64,000 bases of DNA, taken from the NCBI GenBank assembly GCA_030432755.1, contig JAUILZ010000002.1, forward strand, positions 62,001 through 126,000, written 5' to 3'. A program made the position numbers and the translations under genes. The stretch comes from Gammaproteobacteria bacterium (GTDB lineage: Bacteria; Pseudomonadota; Gammaproteobacteria; Arenicellales; Poriferihabitantaceae). Positions within the stretch are counted from its first letter, which is position 1. Every line of letters starts with the position of its first letter. Below the pieces are notes generated by a model. It saw nothing but the letters and a program-made list of their open reading frames with translations. It ran no database searches and was not told the DNA's origin. This document shows positions 26,754 to 35,393 of this stretch, in pieces.

Positions 26754-28352
26754 ATGCTTTCTCCCGATTACAGCTTTAAAAGCGGCTTTCCCTATGGCTC
26801 CCGGCGGATGCCGGTCATGGCGCGCAACCTGGTGGCCACCTCACAGCCGCTCGCGGTGCAGGCCGGTGTGCGCGCGTTGCAGGACGGCGGCAACGCGGTG
26901 GACGCCGCGCTGGCCACGGCCATCACACTGACCGTGGTGGAGCCCACAGGGAATGGTCTCGGCAGCGATGCCTTCATCATCCTGTGGGACGGCAGGCAGC
27001 TGCATGGGCTCAACGCGTCCGGGCGCATGGCGGCCGCGGTGACCGCGGCGGATTACGCGGGCCTGGAGGAGATGCCGGAGGACGGCTGGCCATCCGTCAC
27101 GGTGCCCGGAGCGGTATCCGCCTGGGTGGCGCTGTCGGAACGCTTTGGCAGGCTGCCATTCGAACGGCTGTTCGAAAACGCCATCGACTATGCGCGTGGC
27201 GGTTTCGCCGTATCTCCGACCATCGCCAGGGTCTGGGCAACGGCCACACCCGGCCAGCGCAAGCAGGAAGGTTTCCACAACTTCCTCCCGGGCGGCGTGA
27301 CGCCGGCGCCCGGGCAATGGTTTCGCTTCTCCGACCAGGCCGACTCGCTGGAGGCCATCGCCCGCTCGAAGGGCGAGGCATTCTATCGCGGGGAGCTGGC
27401 GGCGGAGATGGTGGCCTCCTCCGCGCGCGCGGGTTGGAAATACACGGCGCGGGACTTCGCCGATCACCGCGCGGACTGGGTCACGCCGATCAGCCAGGCC
27501 TACGGCGACATTGAGCTGCACGAGATTCCTCCCAACGGCCAGGGGCTGGCGGCGCTGATGATGCTGGGTATCCTCCGGCACCACGATATCCGCCGCTTTC
27601 CGCTCGACTCCGCGGACAGCGTGCACCTGCAGGTGGAGGCGATGAAGCTGGCGTTTGCCGATGCCTGGCGCTACATCTCGGATCCGGCAACCATGCAACT
27701 GCCTGTAGAAACGCTGCTCGACGAGGATTATCTCGCGGCGCGCGCGGCAATGATCAGCATGGAAGAGGCACGTTATCCGGAACATGGTTTCCCCGACCAG
27801 GGCGGCACCGTCTACCTCAGTACCGCGGACAGGGAGGGCATGATGGTGTCCATGATCCAGAGCAACTACTGCGAATTCGGTTCCGGGGTGGTGGTCGAGG
27901 GAACCGGAATCAGCCTGCAGAACCGCGGCTCGGGCTTCAACCTCGTACCGGGTCATCCCAACGAGGTCGGTGGCGGCAAGCGGCCGTTCCATACCATCAT
28001 CCCGGGCTTCGTCACCCGGGACGGTGCGCCGGAATTGAGTTTCGGTGTCATGGGCGGCTCGATGCAGGCCCAGGGGCACGCGCAGATGATCATCCGCCTG
28101 TACGAATATGGCCAGAATCCCCAGGCCGCAAGCGATGCCCGCCGCTGGCGGGTGCTGGAGGATCTCTCGCTCCTGCTGGAATCCGGATTCGATCCCGCGG
28201 TGGCGACGGAGCTGGAGCGACGCGGGCATCGCCTGTATGCCGGCGACAAGGAGACCATCGGTTTCGGCGGCGCGCAACTGATCCTGCGCGCGGACGGCTA
28301 CTACGTCAGTGGCTCCGATCATCGCAAGGACGGCCTGGCGGCCGGCTACTGA
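26754..28352 (+). CDS. Gamma-glutamyltransferase family protein (Ntn hydrolase)
   Basis: About 532 aa from ATG 26754; a TTG at 26697 would add 19 residues. The family blocks are present: RRMPVMARNLVATSQPLAVQAGVRALQDGGNAVDAALAT, VEPTGNGLGSDAF, and GGTVYLSTADREGMMVSMIQSNY, where Thr of GGT is the expected autoprocessing nucleophile of the small subunit. GTGISLQNRGSGFNL follows. No signal peptide is visible, so a cytosolic member is likely. Such enzymes cleave gamma-glutamyl bonds of glutathione or gamma-glutamyl amides; the two glutamine-synthetase-like ligases at 54-57 kb could make gamma-glutamyl amides, but a link is speculative. Confidence 0.88.
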   Translation: MLSPDYSFKSGFPYGSRRMPVMARNLVATSQPLAVQAGVRALQDGGNAVDAALATAITLTVVEPTGNGLGSDAFIILWDGRQLHGLNASGRMAAAVTAADYAGLEEMPEDGWPSVTVPGAVSAWVALSERFGRLPFERLFENAIDYARGGFAVSPTIARVWATATPGQRKQEGFHNFLPGGVTPAPGQWFRFSDQADSLEAIARSKGEAFYRGELAAEMVASSARAGWKYTARDFADHRADWVTPISQAYGDIELHEIPPNGQGLAALMMLGILRHHDIRRFPLDSADSVHLQVEAMKLAFADAWRYISDPATMQLPVETLLDEDYLAARAAMISMEEARYPEHGFPDQGGTVYLSTADREGMMVSMIQSNYCEFGSGVVVEGTGISLQNRGSGFNLVPGHPNEVGGGKRPFHTIIPGFVTRDGAPELSFGVMGGSMQAQGHAQMIIRLYEYGQNPQAASDARRWRVLEDLSLLLESGFDPAVATELERRGHRLYAGDKETIGFGGAQLILRADGYYVSGSDHRKDGLAAGY

Positions 28353-28412
28353 GACCGGCCGGCCGGCGCGGAATCATGCACCGGTCAGGCGGCAACGGTA
28401 TCGCCGGAATGC

Positions 28413-29159
28413 ATGACCATGACGCTCAGGGCTGAGCGACGCAAACCGGCACAGCGGAAGCGGACACGGCGCAAGCCCGGAGCGCCCCACCCGTGGGCGC
28501 GGCGAATCGCCCGCGCCATACTGCTGACTATCCTGCTGGTCCTCGGCGCCGTCGCCAGCCTGCGCTGGATCGATCCGCCAACGTCCTCGGTGATGGTGCA
28601 GGAAAACATCCGCGCCTGGCGAGACGGCGCGCCGTTCGTCTCCCATCACTGGGTCTCCTGGAACGAGATCTCGCCACAGCTTCCGCTCGCGGTGATCGCT
28701 GCCGAGGACCAGCGATTTCCTGACCACCATGGCATCGACGTCATAGAGCTTCGCAAGGCGATTCGCGGGGGCGGTCAGCGCGGCGCGAGCACCATTTCCC
28801 AGCAGGTGGCGAAGAACCTGTTTCTCTGGCAGGGGCGGAGCTATCTGCGTAAGGTACTGGAAGCACCGCTGGCGCTGTTCATCGATCTCGCCTGGGGCAA
28901 GCGGCGAGTACTCGAGGTATACCTCAACATCGCTTATTTCGGTGGTAACATTTACGGGGCCGGCGCGGCGTCGGAGGCGTTTTTCGACAAGCCGGCCAGT
29001 GCGCTCAACCGCTACGAGGCCGCGCGCCTCGCGGCAACGTTGCCAAATCCCGATCGCTACTCCGCCGTACATGCAAGCAGCCACACGATGGCGCGGCAAC
29101 GCTGGATACTTGGCCAGATGGAGCAGCTCGGAGGCGTCCATTACCTCGACAGACTGTGA
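28413..29159 (+). CDS. mtgA: Monofunctional biosynthetic peptidoglycan transglycosylase MtgA
   Basis: 248 aa, glycosyltransferase family 51. A basic cytoplasmic N-terminus (RKPAQRKRTRRKPGAP) is followed by one TM helix (AILLTILLVLGAVASL). The catalytic Glu is in VIAAEDQRFPDHHGID; RGASTISQQVAKNLFLW is the second signature, followed by KRRVLEVYLNIAYFGGNIYGAGAAS. It polymerises lipid II glycan chains at the outer face of the inner membrane without a transpeptidase domain. Start ATG 28413. Its stop overlaps the pldA start (GTGA), so the two are translationally coupled. Confidence 0.95.
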   Translation: MTMTLRAERRKPAQRKRTRRKPGAPHPWARRIARAILLTILLVLGAVASLRWIDPPTSSVMVQENIRAWRDGAPFVSHHWVSWNEISPQLPLAVIAAEDQRFPDHHGIDVIELRKAIRGGGQRGASTISQQVAKNLFLWQGRSYLRKVLEAPLALFIDLAWGKRRVLEVYLNIAYFGGNIYGAGAASEAFFDKPASALNRYEAARLAATLPNPDRYSAVHASSHTMARQRWILGQMEQLGGVHYLDRL

Positions 29160-30175
29160 AAACAATAACGCCGAAACTCCTGAACCGCCTCGCGGCTTCC
29201 CTGCTCCTCGTCATCGCGCTCCCCGCCGGCGCCAACACCGACCCTGACGAGGACTATCAAGTCTGCCTCGTGCAGGCGCTGAAGGATGCCGCCGACACCG
29301 ATACCGTGGGCGACGTGCGCGAGCGCTGCAAGGTTGAATCCGCCGCCAGGCAGCTCGCGCAAAGCTCGGTCCCCGAGTTGCGCCTGATCGAACGCCGGAT
29401 GTTCCTCGAGGAGCAGGCCACGGAAAACCGCTTCGCCATTCTCCAGCACAAGCCGAGCTACATCCTGCCGCTCAGCTACATGAGCGAACCCAACGACGAA
29501 CCCTTCAACGACGCAGGCTTTGTCGGCGACCTGGACAACACCGAGGTCAAGTTCCAGTTCAGCTTCAAGGCCCAGCTGCTGGACGCGATACTGCATGATC
29601 GCGGGAAGCTGTATTTCGGTTATACCAACCAGTCCTACTGGCAGTTGTACAACGTGGACAATTCCGGTCCGTTCCGCGAGACCAACCACGAGCCGGAGCT
29701 GTTCCTCGACATGACACATGACGCCACCCTGTGGGGTTGGCACATCCCGCTCGCGCGCTACGGATTCGTCCACCAGTCCAACGGTCGTTCCGAACCCCTG
29801 TCGCGAAGCTGGAACCGTGCCTACGGACAGGTATTCTTCGAGAAGCTGAACTGGGCCTTCAGCCTCAAGGGCTGGGTGCGTACGGGCGGCGACACCGCGG
29901 AATCCGACAATCCGGAAATCGACGATTACATGGGGAATTTCGAGCTCGGCATCTATCGCCAGGGGAACAACAGCGCCGCATCTCTGCGCCTGCGCAACAA
30001 CCTCCAGTCCGACAACAAGGGTGCGGTGGAATTCAACTGGTCGTATCCCCTGCCCTACAACAAGAAGCTGCGCTTCCTGTTCCAGTACTTCTACGGCTAC
30101 GGCGAGAGCCTGATCGACTACGACGAGCGTATCGAGCGTGTCGGCATCGGCCTGCAGTTAAGCGATTTTCTTTAA
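29156..30175 (+). CDS. pldA: Outer-membrane phospholipase A (PldA/OMPLA)
   Basis: 339 aa starting at GTG 29156, overlapping the mtgA stop. The signal peptide is NRLAASLLLVIALPAGANT. The active-site block YGFVHQSNGRSEPLSRSWNRAYGQ matches E. coli PldA, with catalytic His and Ser in HQSNG and the Asn of SWNR. It is a 12-stranded outer-membrane barrel that removes surface-exposed phospholipids with Ca2+. About 80 residues (DEDYQVCLVQALKDAADTD and on) precede the barrel, with a Cys pair that could be disulfide-linked. The 3' end overlaps the convergent LysR gene by 18 bp. Confidence 0.94.
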   Translation: MKTITPKLLNRLAASLLLVIALPAGANTDPDEDYQVCLVQALKDAADTDTVGDVRERCKVESAARQLAQSSVPELRLIERRMFLEEQATENRFAILQHKPSYILPLSYMSEPNDEPFNDAGFVGDLDNTEVKFQFSFKAQLLDAILHDRGKLYFGYTNQSYWQLYNVDNSGPFRETNHEPELFLDMTHDATLWGWHIPLARYGFVHQSNGRSEPLSRSWNRAYGQVFFEKLNWAFSLKGWVRTGGDTAESDNPEIDDYMGNFELGIYRQGNNSAASLRLRNNLQSDNKGAVEFNWSYPLPYNKKLRFLFQYFYGYGESLIDYDERIERVGIGLQLSDFL

Positions 30176-31090
30176 TTCCGGAGTACTTTCCCACGGCGGC
30201 ACCGGCTGGAAGCGTTCCATCAGGTAGTCGATGAAGACGCTGACCTTGCGCGGCAGGTTGCGCCGGTCGGGGTAGACCGCGAGCAGGTTGGAGGACATGT
30301 CGACGTAGTCGGGTAGCAGCCGTACCAGCCGGCCGCTGGCGATGTCGTCGGCGACTATGTAGGTGGACAGGCGCGCAATGCCCAGGCCCTCCAGGGTGGC
30401 ATGGTAAATGGCGTCCGCGTCGTTGGAGCGGAAATTCCCGGTGACCCGTAGCACCCGTGACTGGCCGTCTCGATCGAAACGCCATTCGTTCCAGCGGTTG
30501 ACCGTGGACAGCCTGAGGCAGTTGTGGCGTTCCAGGTCGTCGGGATGCTCCGGCGTGCCGTGGCGATCGAGGTAGGCTGGTGCTGCGCAGACCACCCGCC
30601 GGTTGACCGCGAGCCGGCGCGCTACCACCGAGGTGTCATGCACCTGTTCGCTGAAGCGGATGGCGACATCGACGTTCTGCTGGAGAAAGTCCACCGGGCT
30701 GTCGGTGAGTTCGAACTCGATATTGATGTCGGGATAACGCTGGAGGAAATCCCGCACCTGGGGCAACAACCAGGTCTTCGCGAAGGCCACGGTTGAGCAG
30801 ACCCGGAGTGGCCCGCGCACGGTGTCGCCAAGGGACATGGCGAGGGATTCGAGATCCTGCAACTGCCCTGCCAGGCCGCGCGCCTCGCGGAAATACACCT
30901 CGCCCTCGCCGGTAAGTGAGATTCCGCGCGTGTTGCGATTCAGCAGGCGGATACCGAGGTGATCCTCGAGGCGGCGCACCTGCTTGCTCACGGCGGATGT
31001 GGAAATCCCGAGCGAACGCGCCGCACCGGAGAATCGCCCTTCCTCCACCACGCGCAGGAAAATCAGGATCTGGGTGGTGAAATCAAGCAT
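30158..31090 (-). CDS. LysR-family transcriptional regulator
   Basis: 310 aa from ATG 31090. The winged helix-turn-helix is FLRVVEEGRFSGAARSLGISTSAVSKQVRRLEDHLG with RLLNRNTRGISLTGEG as the wing. The effector domain begins GPLRVCSTVAFAKTWLLPQV. The signature NRNTRGISLT and the short effector domain resemble the AaeR/DsdC-like clade common in proteobacteria. The target is unknown; the divergent gene is a GNAT acetyltransferase. A perfect dyad lies 77 bp upstream of its start. Confidence 0.93.
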   Translation of the reverse strand: MLDFTTQILIFLRVVEEGRFSGAARSLGISTSAVSKQVRRLEDHLGIRLLNRNTRGISLTGEGEVYFREARGLAGQLQDLESLAMSLGDTVRGPLRVCSTVAFAKTWLLPQVRDFLQRYPDINIEFELTDSPVDFLQQNVDVAIRFSEQVHDTSVVARRLAVNRRVVCAAPAYLDRHGTPEHPDDLERHNCLRLSTVNRWNEWRFDRDGQSRVLRVTGNFRSNDADAIYHATLEGLGIARLSTYIVADDIASGRLVRLLPDYVDMSSNLLAVYPDRRNLPRKVSVFIDYLMERFQPVPPWESTPELKKIA

Positions 31091-31166
31091 TCCAGACAGT
31101 GCTCGTGCACGGGAATTCAATAGTCATTGACCCGGTGGCCGGTTCGGCGGAGTACATGAGAGTGCT

Positions 31167-31185
31167 ATTGTTGCACTGCAACAAT
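31167..31185. promoter_or_regulatory. Palindromic candidate LysR operator
   Basis: ATTGTTGC-ACT-GCAACAAT is a perfect 8-bp-arm palindrome. It contains a T-N11-A core as in LysR boxes and lies between the divergent LysR and GNAT genes in AT-rich sequence. Confidence 0.5.
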
Positions 31186-31291
31186 TTTATTGTCCAGTGT
31201 TTTCCGGGTTTAGCCCGAAATTCCGTCACGGCAAGTAGGGATTGATCTGCATGACGCCCACCCACACTGTCATTTCGACCGAATCCACCCC

Positions 31292-31870
31292 GTGAACCAC
31301 CAGGTCTACCGTAAACTGTGGCCGGGAGAGAGCAGCCTCGTCACGGAACATTTGCTTCGCCTCGGGTCGGACGACCGCCACCTGCGTTTCGGTGGCGCCG
31401 TCAGTGACGAGTTCATCCGCAGCTATGGTCGCGGTTACAGTTTTCTCGACTCTCTTGCGGTGGGTTATTTCGCCGATGGCGCGCTGCGCGGCGTGGGCGA
31501 GGTGTTTTTCGGCATCGATACCCTGTGGTTCGATCCGGAGCGAACCTGGCAGCGGCATTGCGAGTCCGCGATCTCGGTGGAATCCGGCTTCCAGGGAGCG
31601 GGTATCGGCACGGAGCTTTTCCGCCGAATCGTCCTGCTCGCGCGCAACCGGGGGATGTCCACGATGGCGATGCTCTGCTTGTCCCACAATGCAAGGATGC
31701 AGCGCATCGCGCGCAAGTTCGCCGCCGAGATCCGGCCGCTGGACTACCAGGTCGAGGGCTTCATCCACCTCGCCCTGCCGGATTTCTTCACCCTGCTGGA
31801 GGAATCCGTCGACAACGGCTTTGCGTTGATGCGATTGCCGGAGGCTTCCACCGCGAACACGCGGGGCTGA
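31292..31870 (+). CDS. GNAT-family acetyltransferase
   Basis: 192 aa with a GTG start at 31292. LVTEHLLRLGSDDRHLRFGGAVSDEFIRSY is the acceptor-side N-terminus seen in protein-acetyltransferase-like GNATs, and ISVESGFQGAGIGTELFRRIVLLARNRG holds the acetyl-CoA loop (QGAGIG). NARMQRIARKFAAEI follows. The acceptor is unknown. It is divergent from the LysR gene; immediately downstream lies the degenerate greB copy. Confidence 0.8.
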   Translation: MNHQVYRKLWPGESSLVTEHLLRLGSDDRHLRFGGAVSDEFIRSYGRGYSFLDSLAVGYFADGALRGVGEVFFGIDTLWFDPERTWQRHCESAISVESGFQGAGIGTELFRRIVLLARNRGMSTMAMLCLSHNARMQRIARKFAAEIRPLDYQVEGFIHLALPDFFTLLEESVDNGFALMRLPEASTANTRG

Positions 31871-31871
31871 C

Positions 31872-32003
31872 TCGGCGATAGCGGATCCCGGTGATCCAGC
31901 AGGTCCGCGCATTGGCGCCGATAGGCAGCACGACCTCGTCGTCCACCTGCTTCTGCAGCAGCGCGGCAAGGCCTTCGGGAGTGATGCAGGGGGAGGATGG
32001 CAT
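31872..32003 (-). pseudogene. Degenerate, internally deleted greB copy
   Basis: Read on the minus strand from the former ATG (32001-32003): MPSSPCITPEGLAAL, then directly LQKQVDDEVVLPIGANARTCWITGIRYR. These match the first ~15 and last ~28 residues of the intact greB at 49454-49927; about 115 codons are missing. The deletion joint falls in GCAGCGC, a 7-bp repeat found at both matching places in the intact gene, which suggests slippage or recombination between short repeats. The stop codon has changed from TGA to CGA. It has the same orientation as the intact gene 17.5 kb away. Confidence 0.85.
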
Positions 32004-32099
32004 TGCCGCAAGGTGTCTACATGACAAACCCAGCCAGGCTGTGACAGCGTGCGGGGAAGTGGGTAAACTGCTTTCAGGGATCTATTCGTTTTCAGTGAC

Positions 32100-33722
32100 T
32101 TGAACCAGCCAATAAAACAGCCACAAAACCACAATGCCCGGCCGGGGTCACCGGCGGTGCGGGAAAACTACTACGAGAGAGCAGTCGATGATCCTGACGT
32201 TGCACAACTATGGGGCTATACCGACAGGATGTCCTATGACCCCGGAGATACCGTTCACTTCCACGTAAACACCACTGCTGATAACTGGTGTATGCGTATC
32301 GTAAGGGACGGAGGCATAGCCAGAGAAGTTTATCGATCAAGAGACATCCCGGGTGCCTTGCACGGCACGCTGGACGATTGTTCGGCCAATGGTTGTGGCT
32401 GGCCGGTGGGATTTTCACTCGACATTCCCCGGGACTGGGTCAGTGGAACCTATCTCGTGCATTTTCTGGCCTCGGACAGGGGCCGTGATCTTGTGTATGA
32501 CCATCTGTTCGTGCTGAAACCGGAACCTGCCGGGAAACGGCCGGCCATGCTGTTCCTGTGTGCCACGGGAACGTGGGTTTCCTATAACAACTGGGGTGGG
32601 TCCAATGCCTACGAAGGCATCACCGGCCCGGGCCGGGACCGCTACTCGCCGACACTGTCCTGGCACCGACCCTGGGCGCGGGGTTTCTGTCGGCTGCCAG
32701 CCGGCGCACCGCGTTCCGTAAACCCCGGTTTGCCGGTGGGCGCGGCCATCCGCTATCCCCACATGGAATGGGCCTATGCCAACGGCTTCTCCAAGAAGTA
32801 CGCCTCCGCGGGATGGGCCAGCTACGACAGCCACTTCGCACGATGGGCTGAGAACCAGGGATATGACTTCGACTACGCGACCCTCCACGACCTGCACCAT
32901 GACCCCGGACTGCTGGAGGGTTACCGCTGCCTGGTCCTGGTAGGCCACGATGAGTACTGGAGCTGGGAGATGCGGGATGCCGTGGACAAATGGGTCGAGC
33001 AGGGTGGTCGGGTTGCCCGCTTTGCAGGGAACTTCATGTGGCAGATCCGTATCGAAGGCAACAACCAGGTCTGCTACAAGTATCGTGCCCCGAATGAAGA
33101 CCCGGTCTACGGTACGGATCGGCAGAGCCGGGCCAGTCATTTCTGGGAAACCCCGGAAGTCAACCGCCCCGGCGCCAGCACCTTCGGCATCAATGCGCTG
33201 GAAGGGGTCTATGCATCATTTGGCGGCTGCGTCCCCCGGGGCCCCGGCGGATTCACCGTGTATCGCCCGGAACACTGGGCGTTTCAAAACAGCGATCTTT
33301 ACTACGGGGATGTGCTGGGCATGGAGTCGCGGATATTCGGTTATGAAGTTGACGGATTGAAGTACATTGTCCGGGATGGGCTGCCCTATCCGGCGGACGA
33401 CAGTGGCGCACCGGAAGACCTGGAAATCCTTGCCCTTGGCCTGGCGACCCGCCTGGAAGCGGACCACGGCCACTATGGCAGCGACCTGTTTATTGCCGAT
33501 GAGGATGCCCTGTTCATTGCCGAGACCCTGGGCATAGAACCCGGGACACCGGAGTTTGAGCGACTCGGTCGCGGCAGCGGCATGGTGGTGAATTTCCCCA
33601 AGGGTCGGGGCGAGGTGTTCACCGCCGCGACCTGCGATTGGGTGATGGGCCTGGCCCGAAGAGACGCCCAGGTCGAGCAGGTCACACGAAACGTTATTGA
33701 TCGGTATTGCCAGGAGAACTGA
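32100..33722 (+). CDS. N,N-dimethylformamidase large-subunit-like protein (DMFA2-like)
   Basis: About 540 aa from TTG 32100; GTG 32157 is an alternative. LWGYTDRMSYDPGDTVHFHV starts a beta-sandwich like the N-terminal domain of the DMFase large subunit, and the C-terminal part has CLVLVGHDEYWSWEMRDAVDKWVEQGGRVARFAGN, the DMFA2_C pattern. In the known enzyme a mononuclear iron bound by two Tyr and one Glu hydrolyses N,N-dimethylformamide to dimethylamine and formate; Tyr286 in GHDEYW is a candidate ligand. It is shorter than the known large subunit (about 760 aa), and no small-subunit gene is visible, so the substrate may differ (another amide). It is convergent with an amino-acid-type ABC transporter. 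Confidence 0.78.
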   Translation: MNQPIKQPQNHNARPGSPAVRENYYERAVDDPDVAQLWGYTDRMSYDPGDTVHFHVNTTADNWCMRIVRDGGIAREVYRSRDIPGALHGTLDDCSANGCGWPVGFSLDIPRDWVSGTYLVHFLASDRGRDLVYDHLFVLKPEPAGKRPAMLFLCATGTWVSYNNWGGSNAYEGITGPGRDRYSPTLSWHRPWARGFCRLPAGAPRSVNPGLPVGAAIRYPHMEWAYANGFSKKYASAGWASYDSHFARWAENQGYDFDYATLHDLHHDPGLLEGYRCLVLVGHDEYWSWEMRDAVDKWVEQGGRVARFAGNFMWQIRIEGNNQVCYKYRAPNEDPVYGTDRQSRASHFWETPEVNRPGASTFGINALEGVYASFGGCVPRGPGGFTVYRPEHWAFQNSDLYYGDVLGMESRIFGYEVDGLKYIVRDGLPYPADDSGAPEDLEILALGLATRLEADHGHYGSDLFIADEDALFIAETLGIEPGTPEFERLGRGSGMVVNFPKGRGEVFTAATCDWVMGLARRDAQVEQVTRNVIDRYCQEN

Positions 33723-33821
33723 TCGGGCCGCAACCGTGACGATGGATCCGGCTTTCAGGTTCGAAACAGGATTGCGCTGCGTCGATCACCGGCTCGGACA
33801 TGAGCGCCGCCCCGGCATAGT

Positions 33822-34616
33822 TCAGACTGCGACCTTGCCGCTCCCGGACTCGGGCTCCGCTTCGCGCTGCCTGAGGTGAGCGAGCCAGTGCTTTTCCCAC
33901 CACTTGAACCCGCGGCTGATGAGGAACACCAGGATCATGTAGAACACCATGGCGGTGATGAATCCCTCGTATGCGAGGTAATAGCGACCGTTCAGCCAAC
34001 GCCCGGCGCCGAGAATATCCTGCAGGGTAATGGTGCTGAGCACCACGGAGCTGTGCAGCATGAATATCACCTCGTTGGAATACGCGGGTAGCGCGCGACG
34101 GAAGGCATTGGGCAGGATGATGCGGCGCATCGCGATGCCCGGGGACATGCCGCAGGCGCGGGCGGCCTCGATTTCCCCCTGGGGCGTGGTCTCGATTGAG
34201 CCGCGCAGGAATTCCGTGGTGTAGGCCGCGGTGTTCAGCGTGAAGGCGATCAGCGCGCACCACCACGCGCTGGAGAGGATCGGATCCCAGAGGAAGCTTT
34301 CGCGCACCGCGTCGAACTGGGCCAGTCCGTAGTAGATCAGGTAGGTCTGAACGAGCAGCGGCGTACCGCGGAAAAAATAGGTGAAGCACCAGATCGGCGA
34401 ATTCAGCCAGGGATGCTTGTAAGCCCGGGCGATGGCCAGGGGGATGGAGAGCATGCCGCCGAGCAGGAGCGCAAGGAAGGTGATCTCGAGGGTGAGTACC
34501 GTTCCCCAAAGGAAGCGGTCGATATGATCCCAGATAAGGACGAAATCCAGCGGAGAGTGATTCTCTGAAACGTAGGTCAGGTACTCCCAGAAAGTGCGAT
34601 CGCCGTTCTCTTCCAC
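33822..34616 (-). CDS. Basic-amino-acid-type ABC transporter permease (HisM-like)
   Basis: 264 aa starting at GTG 34616, whose first base is the last base of the upstream permease's TAG stop. The HisMQ fold has about five TM helices. The permease signature is GSIETTPQGEIEAARACGMSPGIAMRRIILPNAFRRALP (EAA loop, contacts the ATPase), and FFRGTPLLVQTYLIYYGL is typical of HisM/ArtM. It works with the neighbouring HisQ-like permease, binding protein and ATPase. Confidence 0.92.
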   Translation of the reverse strand: MEENGDRTFWEYLTYVSENHSPLDFVLIWDHIDRFLWGTVLTLEITFLALLLGGMLSIPLAIARAYKHPWLNSPIWCFTYFFRGTPLLVQTYLIYYGLAQFDAVRESFLWDPILSSAWWCALIAFTLNTAAYTTEFLRGSIETTPQGEIEAARACGMSPGIAMRRIILPNAFRRALPAYSNEVIFMLHSSVVLSTITLQDILGAGRWLNGRYYLAYEGFITAMVFYMILVFLISRGFKWWEKHWLAHLRQREAEPESGSGKVAV

Positions 34617-35305
34617 TATACGCGCCTCACACCCGCGCTGTACTTGCGCTCCAGCCATCGCAGGCCCACGTCGGAAACGGCGGTGATGATGAGGTAGATG
34701 ACCAGCACCGCGAACATGAAGGTAAAGGGTTCACGGGTGGAGCGGCCGGCAGTGGCGGCATTCCACACGAGGTCGTGCAGCCCGATAACCGAGACCAGTG
34801 CCGTGGCCTTGACCAGAACCAGCCAGTTGTTGGTGAAGCTAGGCAGCGCGAAACGTACCATCTGTGGCCAGGTGACACGCCGGAATATGGTGGCCGGCGT
34901 CATCCCGCAGGCGATTCCCGCCTCGATCTGCCCGCGGGGAATCGCGAGGATGGCGCCGCGGAACGTTTCCGTCATGTAGGCCCCGAACACGAAGCCGATT
35001 GAAAACACGCCGGCGGTGAACTGGTTGATCTCGATATAGTCCCACCATCCGGTGACCCCGCCCAGGTCATTGAGCAGTTGCTGGCCGCCATAAAACAGCA
35101 GCATCATCAGCACCAGGTCGGGTACGCCGCGAATAAGCGTCGTGTAGGCGCCAGCGGTGTTTTGCAGCAGCCGGCTGTTCGACAGCTTGGCCATGGCGCC
35201 GACCAGGCCGAAGACTATTGCCAGCAGCAGGGAGCCGAAGGCGAGCTGTATGGTTACCAGTGTACCCTCAAACAGGAGGTTTCTGTATTCCCAGACAGTA
35301 TCCAA
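34616..35305 (-). CDS. Basic-amino-acid-type ABC transporter permease (HisQ-like)
   Basis: 229 aa. FEGTLVTIQLAFGSLLLAIVFGLVGA is TM1, YTTLIRGVPDLVLMMLLFYGGQQLLN is typical of HisQ/ArtQ, and AIPRGQIEAGIACGMTPATIFRRVTWPQMVRFALP is the EAA loop. It lies 88 nt after the binding-protein gene, with a stem-loop in the gap, and overlaps the HisM-like gene by one base. Confidence 0.93.
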   Translation of the reverse strand: MDTVWEYRNLLFEGTLVTIQLAFGSLLLAIVFGLVGAMAKLSNSRLLQNTAGAYTTLIRGVPDLVLMMLLFYGGQQLLNDLGGVTGWWDYIEINQFTAGVFSIGFVFGAYMTETFRGAILAIPRGQIEAGIACGMTPATIFRRVTWPQMVRFALPSFTNNWLVLVKATALVSVIGLHDLVWNAATAGRSTREPFTFMFAVLVIYLIITAVSDVGLRWLERKYSAGVRRV

Positions 35306-35323
35306 GGTTCTGGTGATGGGCGT

Positions 35324-35345
35324 GGCGGGCCGTCGCCGGCCCGCC
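35324..35345 (-). terminator. Intercistronic stem-loop after the binding-protein gene
   Basis: GGCGGGCCG and CGGCCCGCC make a perfect 9-bp stem with a 4-nt loop between the binding-protein stop and the first permease. Such hairpins commonly stabilise the upstream mRNA or partly terminate, giving more binding protein than permease. Confidence 0.6.
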
Positions 35346-35393
35346 CGTGTTTCAAGAGCAGATCACCCGGACATGTCCGGGCGCGGCGGCGCG

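Noticed and set aside
31872..32003. A real small protein related to GreB
   Set aside because: It lacks the coiled coil, its stop is lost and the frame runs on into sequence antisense to the GNAT gene, so a remnant is more likely.
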